From Klebsiella pneumoniae (GTDB lineage Bacteria > Pseudomonadota > Gammaproteobacteria > Pseudomonadales > Azotimanducaceae): a stretch of 5,662 nt of DNA. Below are positions 1-5,600 of this stretch, piece by piece. Positions within the stretch are counted from its first letter, which is position 1, and every line of letters begins with the position of its first letter. Where the stretch lies: positions 1 through 5,662 of the forward strand of contig CAMDVY010000226.1 in the NCBI GenBank assembly GCA_945878745.1, in the 5' to 3' direction. The translations under genes were made by a program, and so were the position numbers. The notes under the pieces are model-generated. The model had not been told where the DNA came from and did no database searches. It worked only from the letters and a program-made list of their open reading frames with translations.

Positions 1-2
1 GT

Positions 3-407
3 CATCAGTTGTTTCCCATAGCACAGAAGATCACCTACGACGGCGTTCGGCTCTCTTCACCCTACGACAAGGCGACATACGAACTTGAACTTGCCGACGG
101 AGGTTATCCAGTAAGACTGGTGGGTGAATTCAAGGAAGTCGACTTTGCGCTGGTGACCAAGGCCTTCACAAGTCGATTCGGAACGCCGTTCAAGGAAAGG
201 CGGGATCATGTTCAATACAACATCAACGGCGACTACTTGTCGCTACAGCGCCACCTGGAAAGCACCCGAATTGCCGTTGTACACACGCAGAGCAATAGAA
301 CTGGAAAGGCGTTTATCGATCCACCTGCTCCGCGAGCGACCGAAGTGCCTCAAATTGCTGAGGCAGACAGGCTCCAACATCCAACCAGAAAAGACGAAGC
401 ACGCTGA
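3..407 (+). CDS. Hypothetical protein, C-terminal part (5' end outside the window)
   Basis: The frame is open from the left edge (His-Gln before the TTG at position 9) to a TGA at 405-407, so the gene most likely begins upstream; a start at the TTG would give 132 residues. I do not recognise the family. Counting from that TTG, residues 8-90 look like a folded alpha/beta domain: a strand-rich part with ITYDGVRLSSPYD and ELADGGYPVRLVGEF, then a helix (VDFALVTKAFTSRFGTP), then more strands (HVQYNINGDYLSL, TRIAVVHTQ). The last 35 residues or so are rich in proline and charge and look disordered. No membrane segment, catalytic motif or cysteine is visible in this part. The gene faces the opposite way to the secretion operon and converges on the DUF1631-like gene, with 14 bp between the stops, so it is not part of the operon. 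Being a real gene rests on the protein-like composition of this frame compared with the overlapping alternatives. Confidence 0.6.
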   Translation, partial: HQLFPIAQKITYDGVRLSSPYDKATYELELADGGYPVRLVGEFKEVDFALVTKAFTSRFGTPFKERRDHVQYNINGDYLSLQRHLESTRIAVVHTQSNRTGKAFIDPPAPRATEVPQIAEADRLQHPTRKDEAR

Positions 408-420
408 CCAACTCGGTCCT

Positions 421-438
421 TTCAGGCGAGAGCCTGAA
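421..438. terminator. Perfect hairpin between convergent genes, possible bidirectional terminator
   Basis: TTCAGGC (421-427), a GAGA loop (428-431) and GCCTGAA (432-438) form a perfect 7-bp stem with a 4-base loop. In the plus-strand transcript the loop is of the GNRA type. The hairpin starts 13 bp after the stop of the plus-strand gene and contains the stop codon of the minus-strand gene (422-424). Neither strand has a T-run after the stem, so it is not a classical intrinsic terminator. It could act as a 3'-end stabiliser or weak bidirectional terminator. A weaker GACC/GGTC stem (406-409 with 415-418) sits next to it. Confidence 0.35.
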
Positions 439-1033
439 GCACAGGCACCGCGCCCTCGATTGCCGCAGGGTTCAATCCCTGATTGCAACGACCATAGACT
501 GACCCCAATCGATCAAGCACAAATCTGAGAAACAGCTCGCGCACGACCAGGATCGACGAAGGTTCGAATTCGATGCGACGGCAAGACGACACAAAGTGTC
601 GCGATATTTGAACTGGGCCAATGGGGAGCGTTTCCAGAGCATGTGTCACTCCAGTGATTCCCGAAGCTCTTCGACTCAAGACGCCTAACAAGCCACTGAA
701 ATGCGCTATGCATTTGCGCGACATGGAGTCTGCCAGGGACTCGAGTTCAGGTTCGAGTGCTGGACGAACCTGGCAATCGACTACGAACCACTGACCTGCC
801 GCCTCCTTCAGGCTCGCGGTGAATGTCGACATCAAGAGCGGGCGCCGATAACGCAGTTCGCGCATGAGCTCGAAGCAGTATCGCTGATATTCATGATCAG
901 TATTGCGGTACGCGAGTTCGAACAAGCCGTCCTCGAGGTTTGAATAGAATCCTTCCATCAATCCTGTCACTTCCACTGTGACCAGGTCATGCATCGTCAA
1001 TATCGGACGATGCGGATTAATGGAGTGATCCAT
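422..1033 (-). CDS. Short DUF1631-like protein (N-terminal module only)
   Basis: A 203-residue protein from the ATG at 1031-1033. Two blocks match my memory of the N-terminal part of DUF1631 proteins. Residues 25-71 contain EDGLFELAYRN followed by FELMRELRYRRPLL, corresponding to the family's 'DDALFELA...YFEAMRELRLKR' segment. Residues 136-190 contain LPIGPVQISRHF and then a helical stretch ending FVLDRLGSVYGRCNQ, corresponding to 'NPfGP..lc..F...' and 'lfdk.vl..l..lY...N'. Typical family members run to many hundreds of residues, so this one stops after the first module. It ends at a normal TGA. No signal peptide or membrane segment is seen, so it is probably cytoplasmic; its molecular function is unknown. 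It lies 144 bp downstream of gspM on the same strand, with no obvious terminator between, so read-through from the secretion operon is possible. I chose the ATG because AGAGGGG stands 5 nt before it. A GTG at 1106-1108 would add 25 residues unlike the domain and has a weaker AGAGGA 9 nt upstream. Confidence 0.7.
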   Translation of the reverse strand: MDHSINPHRPILTMHDLVTVEVTGLMEGFYSNLEDGLFELAYRNTDHEYQRYCFELMRELRYRRPLLMSTFTASLKEAAGQWFVVDCQVRPALEPELESLADSMSRKCIAHFSGLLGVLSRRASGITGVTHALETLPIGPVQISRHFVSSCRRIEFEPSSILVVRELFLRFVLDRLGSVYGRCNQGLNPAAIEGAVPVLQALA

Positions 1034-1038
1034 CCCAG

Positions 1039-1045
1039 CCCCTCT
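1039..1045 (-). promoter_or_regulatory. Ribosome binding site deciding the start of the DUF1631-like gene
   Basis: On the minus strand AGAGGGG is followed by CTGGG and the ATG at 1031-1033. This is a good purine-rich Shine-Dalgarno match at short spacing. It favours this ATG over the in-frame upstream GTG at 1106-1108. Confidence 0.55.
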
Positions 1046-1081
1046 GGTCTGTCCCGATTCGCAGGCAGTGTATGAAGCTGC

Positions 1082-1108
1082 GTCACATGCATCTGTGACA
1101 GGAGTCAC
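1082..1108. repeat. Nested inverted repeats upstream of the DUF1631-like gene
   Basis: GTCACA (1082-1087), six bases, then TGTGAC (1094-1099) form a perfect inverted repeat. The same GTGAC (1095-1099), four bases and GTCAC (1104-1108) form a second perfect one. The middle arm is shared, so only one of the two could fold at a time in RNA. As DNA this is three alternating half-sites. With the ATG start at 1033 it lies about 50-75 bp upstream of the gene, a plausible place for an operator. With the GTG start at 1108 it would be coding. The arms are in the opposite order to a CRP site (TGTGA-N6-TCACA), so I do not assign a regulator. No convincing -35/-10 pair is seen beside it; TACACT on the minus strand is at best a poor -10. 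Confidence 0.35.
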
Positions 1109-1177
1109 GCAGAAACGTCCTCTACCCGGAAAACTGTCAGCGACTTGTAAGCTCTGATTCAGAACCGGGGTGCTGGA

Positions 1178-1690
1178 CTAAAGCGTGGGACTCTCGCCAA
1201 CGAAGCGAATCTGCGCGTTCACATAGCCCGTCCGGTCCTCGCTGCGAATACTCACCCAGCGCGCGCGAACAGCGTTGTTTTGTTCAAGCTGGGTTATCCA
1301 TTGGTAGACCTTGTCGAACGGTTGCCCTTCCAGGATCACATTCAGCACACCGCCCGCCTCCGGCTGCAGGCGGTTGAGCGTCAGTTGCTGCGCGTGAGCG
1401 GCACGAGTAATCACCGGAATGAGCGATGATTCCACTGACCCCGCCGCTTGCTGAGAAATCCTTCTGGCAACCGCCTCATTCGTTCGCACGTAGTCCAGCG
1501 TCGACTGTGCTACTGCCAGGCGTGATACCGCATCGACGTGCCAGTCCGACACCGGCTTCCATAACACCAACCATGCCACTGCAAGCCCAATGACGATGGC
1601 GAGCATGGCTATTGACCGCCGGTCTGAGTCGCTCCGATCAAGATACGCGCGACCGATCGAGCTGTTGGCAAGGCTCTGCCAGCGGCTCAC
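1178..1690 (-). CDS. gspM: Type II secretion system protein GspM
   Basis: A bitopic inner-membrane protein of the T2SS assembly platform. In the family it pairs with GspL and contacts the platform protein GspF and GspC. The protein has 170 residues, usual for GspM. A short cytoplasmic N-terminus is followed by one membrane helix at about 26-44 (IAMLAIVIGLAVAWLVLW). A helical, probably coiled-coil stretch covers about 50-82. The C-terminal periplasmic ferredoxin-like domain (about 89-165) includes QPFDKVYQWITQLEQ and VRARWVSI, typical of the family. The start is a GTG whose last bases overlap the gspL stop (GTGA, 4 bp), with GGAG 6 nt upstream, so translation is probably coupled to gspL. It is the last recognisable gsp gene here; no gspN follows. 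The assignment rests on position after gspL plus topology and the C-terminal motif, since GspM sequences are poorly conserved. Confidence 0.92.
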   Translation of the reverse strand: MSRWQSLANSSIGRAYLDRSDSDRRSIAMLAIVIGLAVAWLVLWKPVSDWHVDAVSRLAVAQSTLDYVRTNEAVARRISQQAAGSVESSLIPVITRAAHAQQLTLNRLQPEAGGVLNVILEGQPFDKVYQWITQLEQNNAVRARWVSIRSEDRTGYVNAQIRFVGESPTL

Positions 1691-2913
1691 GAGGCACTCC
1701 GCAGACTGAAATACGCACGAATTTGCTGGTCTTCCTGGGTGGCGTTGAGCAACTGCGACTGAATACCAAGCTTGCTTAGTGCGACTTTCACGCTTTCTGC
1801 TTCCTCATGACTGCCGACGAGGACTTCTGCCTTCAATTCAGCACCTTCCTGATCGAATTCGAGAGAGCGAAGCTGGGCTACGCCAACCAGAGCAGAAGCC
1901 AGACTCTCGGTGAGGTGAACAAAACCAGGACCTCCCGGATCTGTGCGTTGTCCCAACTTTTCGGTCAGCGAACGACGTATGTTACGAACGTTGGAATCGG
2001 CGGGATAAATCGAGACATACAATCCTCGCGCTTCGGTATCCAGCGCATCGCCCTGCCAACTTGCCCAAAAACTCTCGCCGATCATCAAGCCCCAGGCGAT
2101 GGCGATCCAGAGGGACGCAACCAGTGCCACCGGACGCCAGAGATTCGTTTGATTGTTGGCGGCGTGAACGGGTGCATAACTGCCCTGGAGCAGGTTGATG
2201 TTTTCATCTCTTCGCCAGTGGCTGACAAGATACTCGATGCTGCTGACGCTGGATGCGACAGTGATGATCTCCGTGTCCGGCAGCTGGGCGACTTCAAGAG
2301 CTTCAAGTTGACCTCCGACGATATGGACCGTCGGTGGCGCAATCATCTGCAAGGCCATCAGGAGATTGCCTCGGTCGATCATCGCTGCTTCTTCCGGCGA
2401 GCGAATGAGCGCTATCGGTCCGTCCATCAAGACGTGTGTAGTCTTGTCGTCATACGGCAGCAATTCGGTATCGACCAGCAAATAACCAGGCTCGATACCC
2501 AGTGTACGAAGGCATTTAAGCCAACCGTTCAGGAGCGAGCGGTCAACAAGCTGGCATCGAACGGGACGACCTGTACGGACTTGATCACTGGCAATGTGGA
2601 GGCTCTCAATATCCGCTGAGGCAAATTCCTCAACCGCAAACGGTAACGCACGACGCATTTGCGCCGCACTTTTTCCAGGCACCTTCACCGTCAGTTCAAG
2701 AACCTGATCATGGGGCACCAGTAACAAGACGTTGCGCGCATCCTTGACCCAGGTCTGGCTGGGATCCAGCAGATCCGCCAGCCCGCGATAGTCTGTAACG
2801 CCTCGACCACGCAGGGTGCCGTCTTCGTTCTGCATCAGCCATTCGGCGGCGAGTGACCAGCCGGATTCTTCTTCACGCGCCGCTGAGAGCAGACGCAAAC
2901 AAAGCAAAGCCAT
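1687..2913 (-). CDS. gspL: Type II secretion system protein GspL
   Basis: A bitopic inner-membrane protein that in the family binds the ATPase GspE through its cytoplasmic actin-like domain and pairs with GspM in the periplasm. At 408 residues it is full length. The cytoplasmic part (1 to about 255) shows LLLVPHDQVLELTVKVPGKS at about 63-82, the ALPFAVEE motif at 89-96 and INLLQGSYAP at 239-248, all characteristic of GspL. One membrane helix follows at about 259-279. The periplasmic part has YPADSNVRNIRRSL at 303-316 in its coiled region, then a C-terminal ferredoxin-like domain (about 335-405). The ATG start gives the usual short strand (MALLCLRLL). Only a weak GGAA lies upstream. A 49-bp gap separates it from gspK, and it overlaps gspM by 4 bp. 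Confidence 0.96.
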   Translation of the reverse strand: MALLCLRLLSAAREEESGWSLAAEWLMQNEDGTLRGRGVTDYRGLADLLDPSQTWVKDARNVLLLVPHDQVLELTVKVPGKSAAQMRRALPFAVEEFASADIESLHIASDQVRTGRPVRCQLVDRSLLNGWLKCLRTLGIEPGYLLVDTELLPYDDKTTHVLMDGPIALIRSPEEAAMIDRGNLLMALQMIAPPTVHIVGGQLEALEVAQLPDTEIITVASSVSSIEYLVSHWRRDENINLLQGSYAPVHAANNQTNLWRPVALVASLWIAIAWGLMIGESFWASWQGDALDTEARGLYVSIYPADSNVRNIRRSLTEKLGQRTDPGGPGFVHLTESLASALVGVAQLRSLEFDQEGAELKAEVLVGSHEEAESVKVALSKLGIQSQLLNATQEDQQIRAYFSLRSAS

Positions 2914-2962
2914 TTTCAGTTCCGATTCACGTGATGATCATCCCGATCTTCAAGACAGTTGT
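2914..2962 (-). other. gspK-gspL intergenic gap with palindromes and tiny reading frames
   Basis: This is the only sizeable gap in the operon (49 bp). It holds the perfect palindromes GATGATCATC (2933-2942) and CACGTG (2928-2933), and CCGAT occurs twice, 21 bp apart (2922-2926 and 2943-2947). In the operon direction a four-codon frame (ATG ATC ATC ACG TGA) overlaps a second one (GTG AAT CGG AAC TGA), which ends two bases before the gspL ATG. These could bridge translation across the gap or be chance. No promoter pair is clear. Confidence 0.25.
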
Positions 2963-3994
2963 TCATACGCCCTGTCCTCCTGCCGTCTGCGCCTCAACAT
3001 CATCGTCTAGCTTGATTTGAACTCTGGAGCGAAAATCCCTGCCGAAGTCTCGCGAAAGGATTGAAACCTTGCCAGTTGTTGGGTCGCGGCGCGCGACCGA
3101 GGACATTATGGTCACCGTTTCATCGATCTGCACCTGCGTGTCTATTCGGAAGTATTCACTGACCACGGCAAGATAGGTGGAAAACGGGGCGAATTCCGGG
3201 TTCGTCTGCAAAAAATCTGCAACGGTCCTGAAGTTTCTGTCCTCGATGGCAAAGGCTCGATAACGAGGCAAATCCGGTTGCGCGATAAGCGACGCCAGCA
3301 CATCACCGTCAACCGTGTTGATATTCAAGCTCAGTGAAGTAATGGGCAACACACAGGTGTAACGGGACAGCAGGCGTGTCGGATCCTCATCCTGACCGTG
3401 CAACACACGCAACTCGGATACATCACCCATGACTGTGTTTGGCGTCCTGTAAGCGGGATCAGCGAGCAGGTATTCATTGTCTTCAGCCCCAAATCCAGTG
3501 GCAACGTCATCGGCATCTATCCAGTCACTGATGCGGTCCGCGATTTCTGGCCCCAGGCCCAGGCCCGTGATCAGATTGACCACAAAGCCCTTGATGGGCG
3601 CAGGCGTTTCACTCCCCAGCGCGTTGAGATTGAAACAACCATTGAGGTCACGGATCTGCACTTCGATCTGCCCGCCTTCGTCGAGTGAGAGCGGCGGTAA
3701 TGCCCTTGCCCAGATTTCCTGCAGATGGTCGCTGTCTTTGCCGGACTGGGTGAAATCCTCGTACAACACCTGCCGCGCCATATCTTCCCCGCCAAGTGCG
3801 TAGCTCAAACCGAGGTCCGACGCAAAGACGTTGTGGCTTTGGGCGATGAGGAGCGAATGGTTCACACTGAGTCGGACAGCAATGGCGGCGAGAAACGCAA
3901 AAAACAATAGCACGGTGATGAGAGCGACCCCACGCGCCCTGATCAGTGATGACACGCGCTGTCTGGAAGCGCATGGGATGGATCGCCTATCCAC
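2963..3994 (-). CDS. gspK: Type II secretion minor pseudopilin GspK
   Basis: The largest minor pseudopilin. With GspI and GspJ it forms the tip of the pseudopilus, and it has been linked to control of pseudopilus length. The protein has 343 residues, normal for the family. The prepilin leader ends in RARG (19-22), and the mature protein begins VALITVLLFFAFLAAIAVRL. Mature position 5 is threonine, not glutamate, as is characteristic of GspK. Further marks are DLNGCFNLN (116-124), the helical domain with DWIDADD (157-163) and AEDNEYLLADPAYRTPN (170-186), probably including the family's calcium site, and LNINTVDGDVLASL (223-236). Cys120 and Cys214 are the two periplasmic cysteines and could pair. 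The start is a GTG inside the end of gspJ (8-bp overlap), with GGGAGG 6 nt upstream. Confidence 0.96.
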   Translation of the reverse strand: MDRRSIPCASRQRVSSLIRARGVALITVLLFFAFLAAIAVRLSVNHSLLIAQSHNVFASDLGLSYALGGEDMARQVLYEDFTQSGKDSDHLQEIWARALPPLSLDEGGQIEVQIRDLNGCFNLNALGSETPAPIKGFVVNLITGLGLGPEIADRISDWIDADDVATGFGAEDNEYLLADPAYRTPNTVMGDVSELRVLHGQDEDPTRLLSRYTCVLPITSLSLNINTVDGDVLASLIAQPDLPRYRAFAIEDRNFRTVADFLQTNPEFAPFSTYLAVVSEYFRIDTQVQIDETVTIMSSVARRDPTTGKVSILSRDFGRDFRSRVQIKLDDDVEAQTAGGQGV

Positions 3995-4607
3995 CCGGGA
4001 CCTCCCATATTCTCTCGAGAGCGCCGAATGGCGGCGCCTCGAATTTCATGATGACCGCAGCCAAAGCTGCTCCGTTAGCCGGCCCTCCTGCACTCACTTG
4101 AGGCCAGAACGAATGTTCGTTCCCCGTCTGATCGACAACAGTGATTTCCAGCTTTTTCACGCCACTCAGCAGAATTTGAACAAGTGGCTCGGAATCCTGA
4201 GCCCGATCCAGCACCGGCCAGTAGAGCCGCTGGAGTTCCTGCTTTTCTTCGTCCAGACGATACGCCACGCGTTGCAGATCCGAGCGTTGTTGACCCAGCG
4301 GATTGCGCCAGCCAGTGCGCGTGAATTCGAAGAGGTCATCGTCATCAAGCTGAACGGCTGGCTGCTGATCGCCATAGGCGTCACGAACGCTGCGCCGGTG
4401 TATCTGCATGACGTCACGTTTGAGGATCGTCATGGCACGCTGCAGTTCGATCAGACGCGCGCCTCGTTCTGAGAGAATGGTCTGTTGATTGGACACGCGG
4501 CTGATCAACTGCGTGCCCATAAGTCCGATGATCGCAAAAATGAACAGGGCAACGAGGATTTCGATCAGGGTAAAGCCGCGAAGCTGATGGTTGTGGACAC
4601 TTCGCAA
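3987..4607 (-). CDS. gspJ: Type II secretion minor pseudopilin GspJ
   Basis: A minor pseudopilin that joins GspI and GspK in the pseudopilus tip complex. It has 206 residues, within the usual range. The leader ends at Gly11 (LRG), and the mature helix starts FTLIEILVALFIFAIIGLMG with Glu at mature position 5 (residue 16), as needed for processing and assembly. The GspJ signature is clear at 95-118: FTRTGWRNPLGQQRSDLQRV followed by AYRL. After it come YWPVLDR and the C-terminal strands (KKLEITVVDQ, VIMKFEAP). The only suitable start is a TTG (4605-4607), 2 bp after the gspI stop and with only a weak GGGT upstream, so translation is probably coupled to gspI and may be modest. It ends in TAG, overlapping the start of gspK by 8 bp. 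Confidence 0.95.
   Translation of the reverse strand: MRSVHNHQLRGFTLIEILVALFIFAIIGLMGTQLISRVSNQQTILSERGARLIELQRAMTILKRDVMQIHRRSVRDAYGDQQPAVQLDDDDLFEFTRTGWRNPLGQQRSDLQRVAYRLDEEKQELQRLYWPVLDRAQDSEPLVQILLSGVKKLEITVVDQTGNEHSFWPQVSAGGPANGAALAAVIMKFEAPPFGALERIWEVPGG
4001..4006 (-). promoter_or_regulatory. Ribosome binding site of gspK inside gspJ
   Basis: GGGAGG on the minus strand lies 6 nt before the GTG at 3992-3994, within the last codons of gspJ. It is the strongest Shine-Dalgarno match in the cluster and fixes the non-ATG start of gspK. Confidence 0.6.
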
Positions 4608-4609
4608 GA

Positions 4610-4990
4610 TCAGAATCGACCCAGGAATGCAGCCTGGTGATCCAGTGGGCCTACTGCCTTGCCGCTCGATTCCATTTCGAAGACGTCCACTTCCACTCGC
4701 TGAACGAATGGGTGATCGGTCGCTTTGACTTCACGCCTCAGCTCCCAGCGACGTCCGCCGGAATCGATCCGTGTGACTTCTCGTCCGTTAGGCAGTGCCT
4801 CAGAACGAAGCCGTTGGGCCAGGCGCATGCGAGTGATGTGATCTTCGCCAATCCAGTGTGCAATCTGTCTTCGTTCGATGCTGTGCGTCTGGGAGGCGAT
4901 ATTGCTGACGGTAGTGGAGACAATGATCCCTGCGGTAGCCAGAATTACCAGCGCCACCAGCATCTCGATCAGCGTGAAGCCGGATTTCAT
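4610..4990 (-). CDS. gspI: Type II secretion minor pseudopilin GspI
   Basis: A minor pseudopilin. In the family, GspI nucleates the tip complex with GspJ and GspK. The 126-residue length is typical. The leader is very short (MKSG), and cleavage after Gly4 leaves FTLIEMLVALVILATAGIIV, with Glu at mature position 5 (residue 9). The segment RRQIAHWIGEDHITRMRLAQ at about 40-59 corresponds to the family's conserved 'A.wvAenrla.lrl' helix. Beta strands follow (RRWELRREVKAT, QRVEVDVFEME). The ATG overlaps the gspH stop (ATGA, 4 bp), with a purine-rich GAGGAAGAAG upstream inside the 3' end of gspH, so the two are probably translationally coupled. The TGA lies 2 bp before the gspJ start. Confidence 0.95.
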   Translation of the reverse strand: MKSGFTLIEMLVALVILATAGIIVSTTVSNIASQTHSIERRQIAHWIGEDHITRMRLAQRLRSEALPNGREVTRIDSGGRRWELRREVKATDHPFVQRVEVDVFEMESSGKAVGPLDHQAAFLGRF

Positions 4991-5580
4991 TCGTCTTCTT
5001 CCTCGAGTCTCGCAAGTGCTCGTTGCAGCCCATCACTGCTGACTATCCAGGGTGTTCCATCCCCAGCCGGGACAAACCGAATGGAAAAAGGTGTCACCTC
5101 ACCGCTGGACAGCAGGAGGATGTTCGGGATCACCTCCCGCTCGCGTTTGTTCCCCGAGTCCGGCTTTCCGCTACTGGTCTTGTCACCTTCCGGAGATTCG
5201 ATATCTGGATCCACTTCGGATAACTGCAGCTTGAATGCCTTGTTGTCGAATCCGTCAGTTTCCAGCTCGAGAGTTACCCCAGCCGGCAGTATGACGGGTT
5301 CGAAAGCTGAACCAATCGCGATCTGCCAGGTTGCCAGTTGTGGGTCGAACTCCAGAAACTGGTAGCCATCCTGGTTCACAAGGACGCCCCATTCTCGGTT
5401 GCGTTGTAACGCCTGCGCCCTAGCGAGTTCGATCCGCATAGCTGCCGCCTCTGAACTACTTGTCAGCGCCTGCCGGCTGCTACCACCTGAAAATGCGATT
5501 TGTACGACACCTGCGAGAATGCCGATGATCGCAACGACCACCAGCATCTCGATCAGGGTGAACCCTCTTCTATGTCTCAT
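4987..5580 (-). CDS. gspH: Type II secretion minor pseudopilin GspH
   Basis: A minor pseudopilin, in the family thought to link the I-J-K tip to the GspG shaft. The leader is MRHRRG, and the mature helix starts FTLIEMLVVVAIIGILAGVV with Glu at mature position 5 (residue 11). The helical region continues through EAAAMRIELARAQALQRNRE. GspH marks are DGYQFLEFDPQLATW (71-85), LPAGVTLEL (98-106) and PNILLLSSGEVTPFSIRF near 152-169. Between the last two motifs, about residues 122-149 form a hydrophilic, charged, glycine/serine-containing stretch (including SPEGDKTSSGKPDSGNKRER) that makes the protein 197 residues, somewhat long for the family. The C-terminus is acidic (LEEEDE). The ATG is 9 bp after the gspG stop, and no good Shine-Dalgarno is seen before it. 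Confidence 0.94.
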   Translation of the reverse strand: MRHRRGFTLIEMLVVVAIIGILAGVVQIAFSGGSSRQALTSSSEAAAMRIELARAQALQRNREWGVLVNQDGYQFLEFDPQLATWQIAIGSAFEPVILPAGVTLELETDGFDNKAFKLQLSEVDPDIESPEGDKTSSGKPDSGNKREREVIPNILLLSSGEVTPFSIRFVPAGDGTPWIVSSDGLQRALARLEEEDE

Positions 5581-5600
5581 CCGACAACGTCAAAGGTCGG
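5581..5600. repeat. Inverted repeat at the gspG-gspH junction
   Basis: CCGAC (5581-5585) and GTCGG (5596-5600) are perfect 5-bp arms around a 10-base loop that contains the gspG stop codon. The repeat sits immediately before the gspH ATG, where a ribosome binding site would be expected. The stem is weak with a long loop, so it may be chance. Confidence 0.2.

Noticed and set aside
208..528. Alternative frames over the left-edge gene (plus 208-528 and minus 243-488)
   Set aside because: They overlap a more protein-like frame (3-407) and the DUF1631-like gene. Their compositions (Arg/Pro/Gln-rich, Ser/Arg-rich) are typical of shadows.
564..573. Perfect palindrome TCGAATTCGA
   Set aside because: It lies inside the DUF1631-like coding sequence (Arg-Ile-Glu-Phe-Glu codons), far from either gene's start; probably chance.
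701..943. Plus-strand open frame opposite the DUF1631-like gene
   Set aside because: It lies opposite the recognisable domain block and has no features of its own.
1082..1099. Possible CRP-type site GTCACA-N6-TGTGAC
   Set aside because: The CRP consensus has TGTGA first and TCACA second. Here the arms are reversed, so I kept it only as an unassigned inverted repeat.
1807..2619. Long plus-strand open frame (270 codons) opposite gspL
   Set aside because: gspL on the other strand has clear family motifs across the same bases. The plus-strand translation has no recognisable domain and is a shadow of codon bias.
3831..4472. Plus-strand open frame (213 codons) opposite gspJ and the start of gspK
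   Set aside because: The prepilin signals and GspJ signature on the minus strand explain the region; the plus-strand product resembles nothing.
4637..5365. Plus-strand open frame (242 codons) opposite gspI and gspH
   Set aside because: Serine-rich shadow translation opposite two well-supported pseudopilin genes.
4956..5562. Near-identical 23-bp repeat: 4956-4978 and 5540-5562 differ at one base, with a looser copy at 4554-4577
   Set aside because: Each copy encodes the conserved prepilin segment GFTLIE(M/I)LV of gspI, gspH and gspJ. Paralogous coding explains it without a mobile or regulatory repeat.
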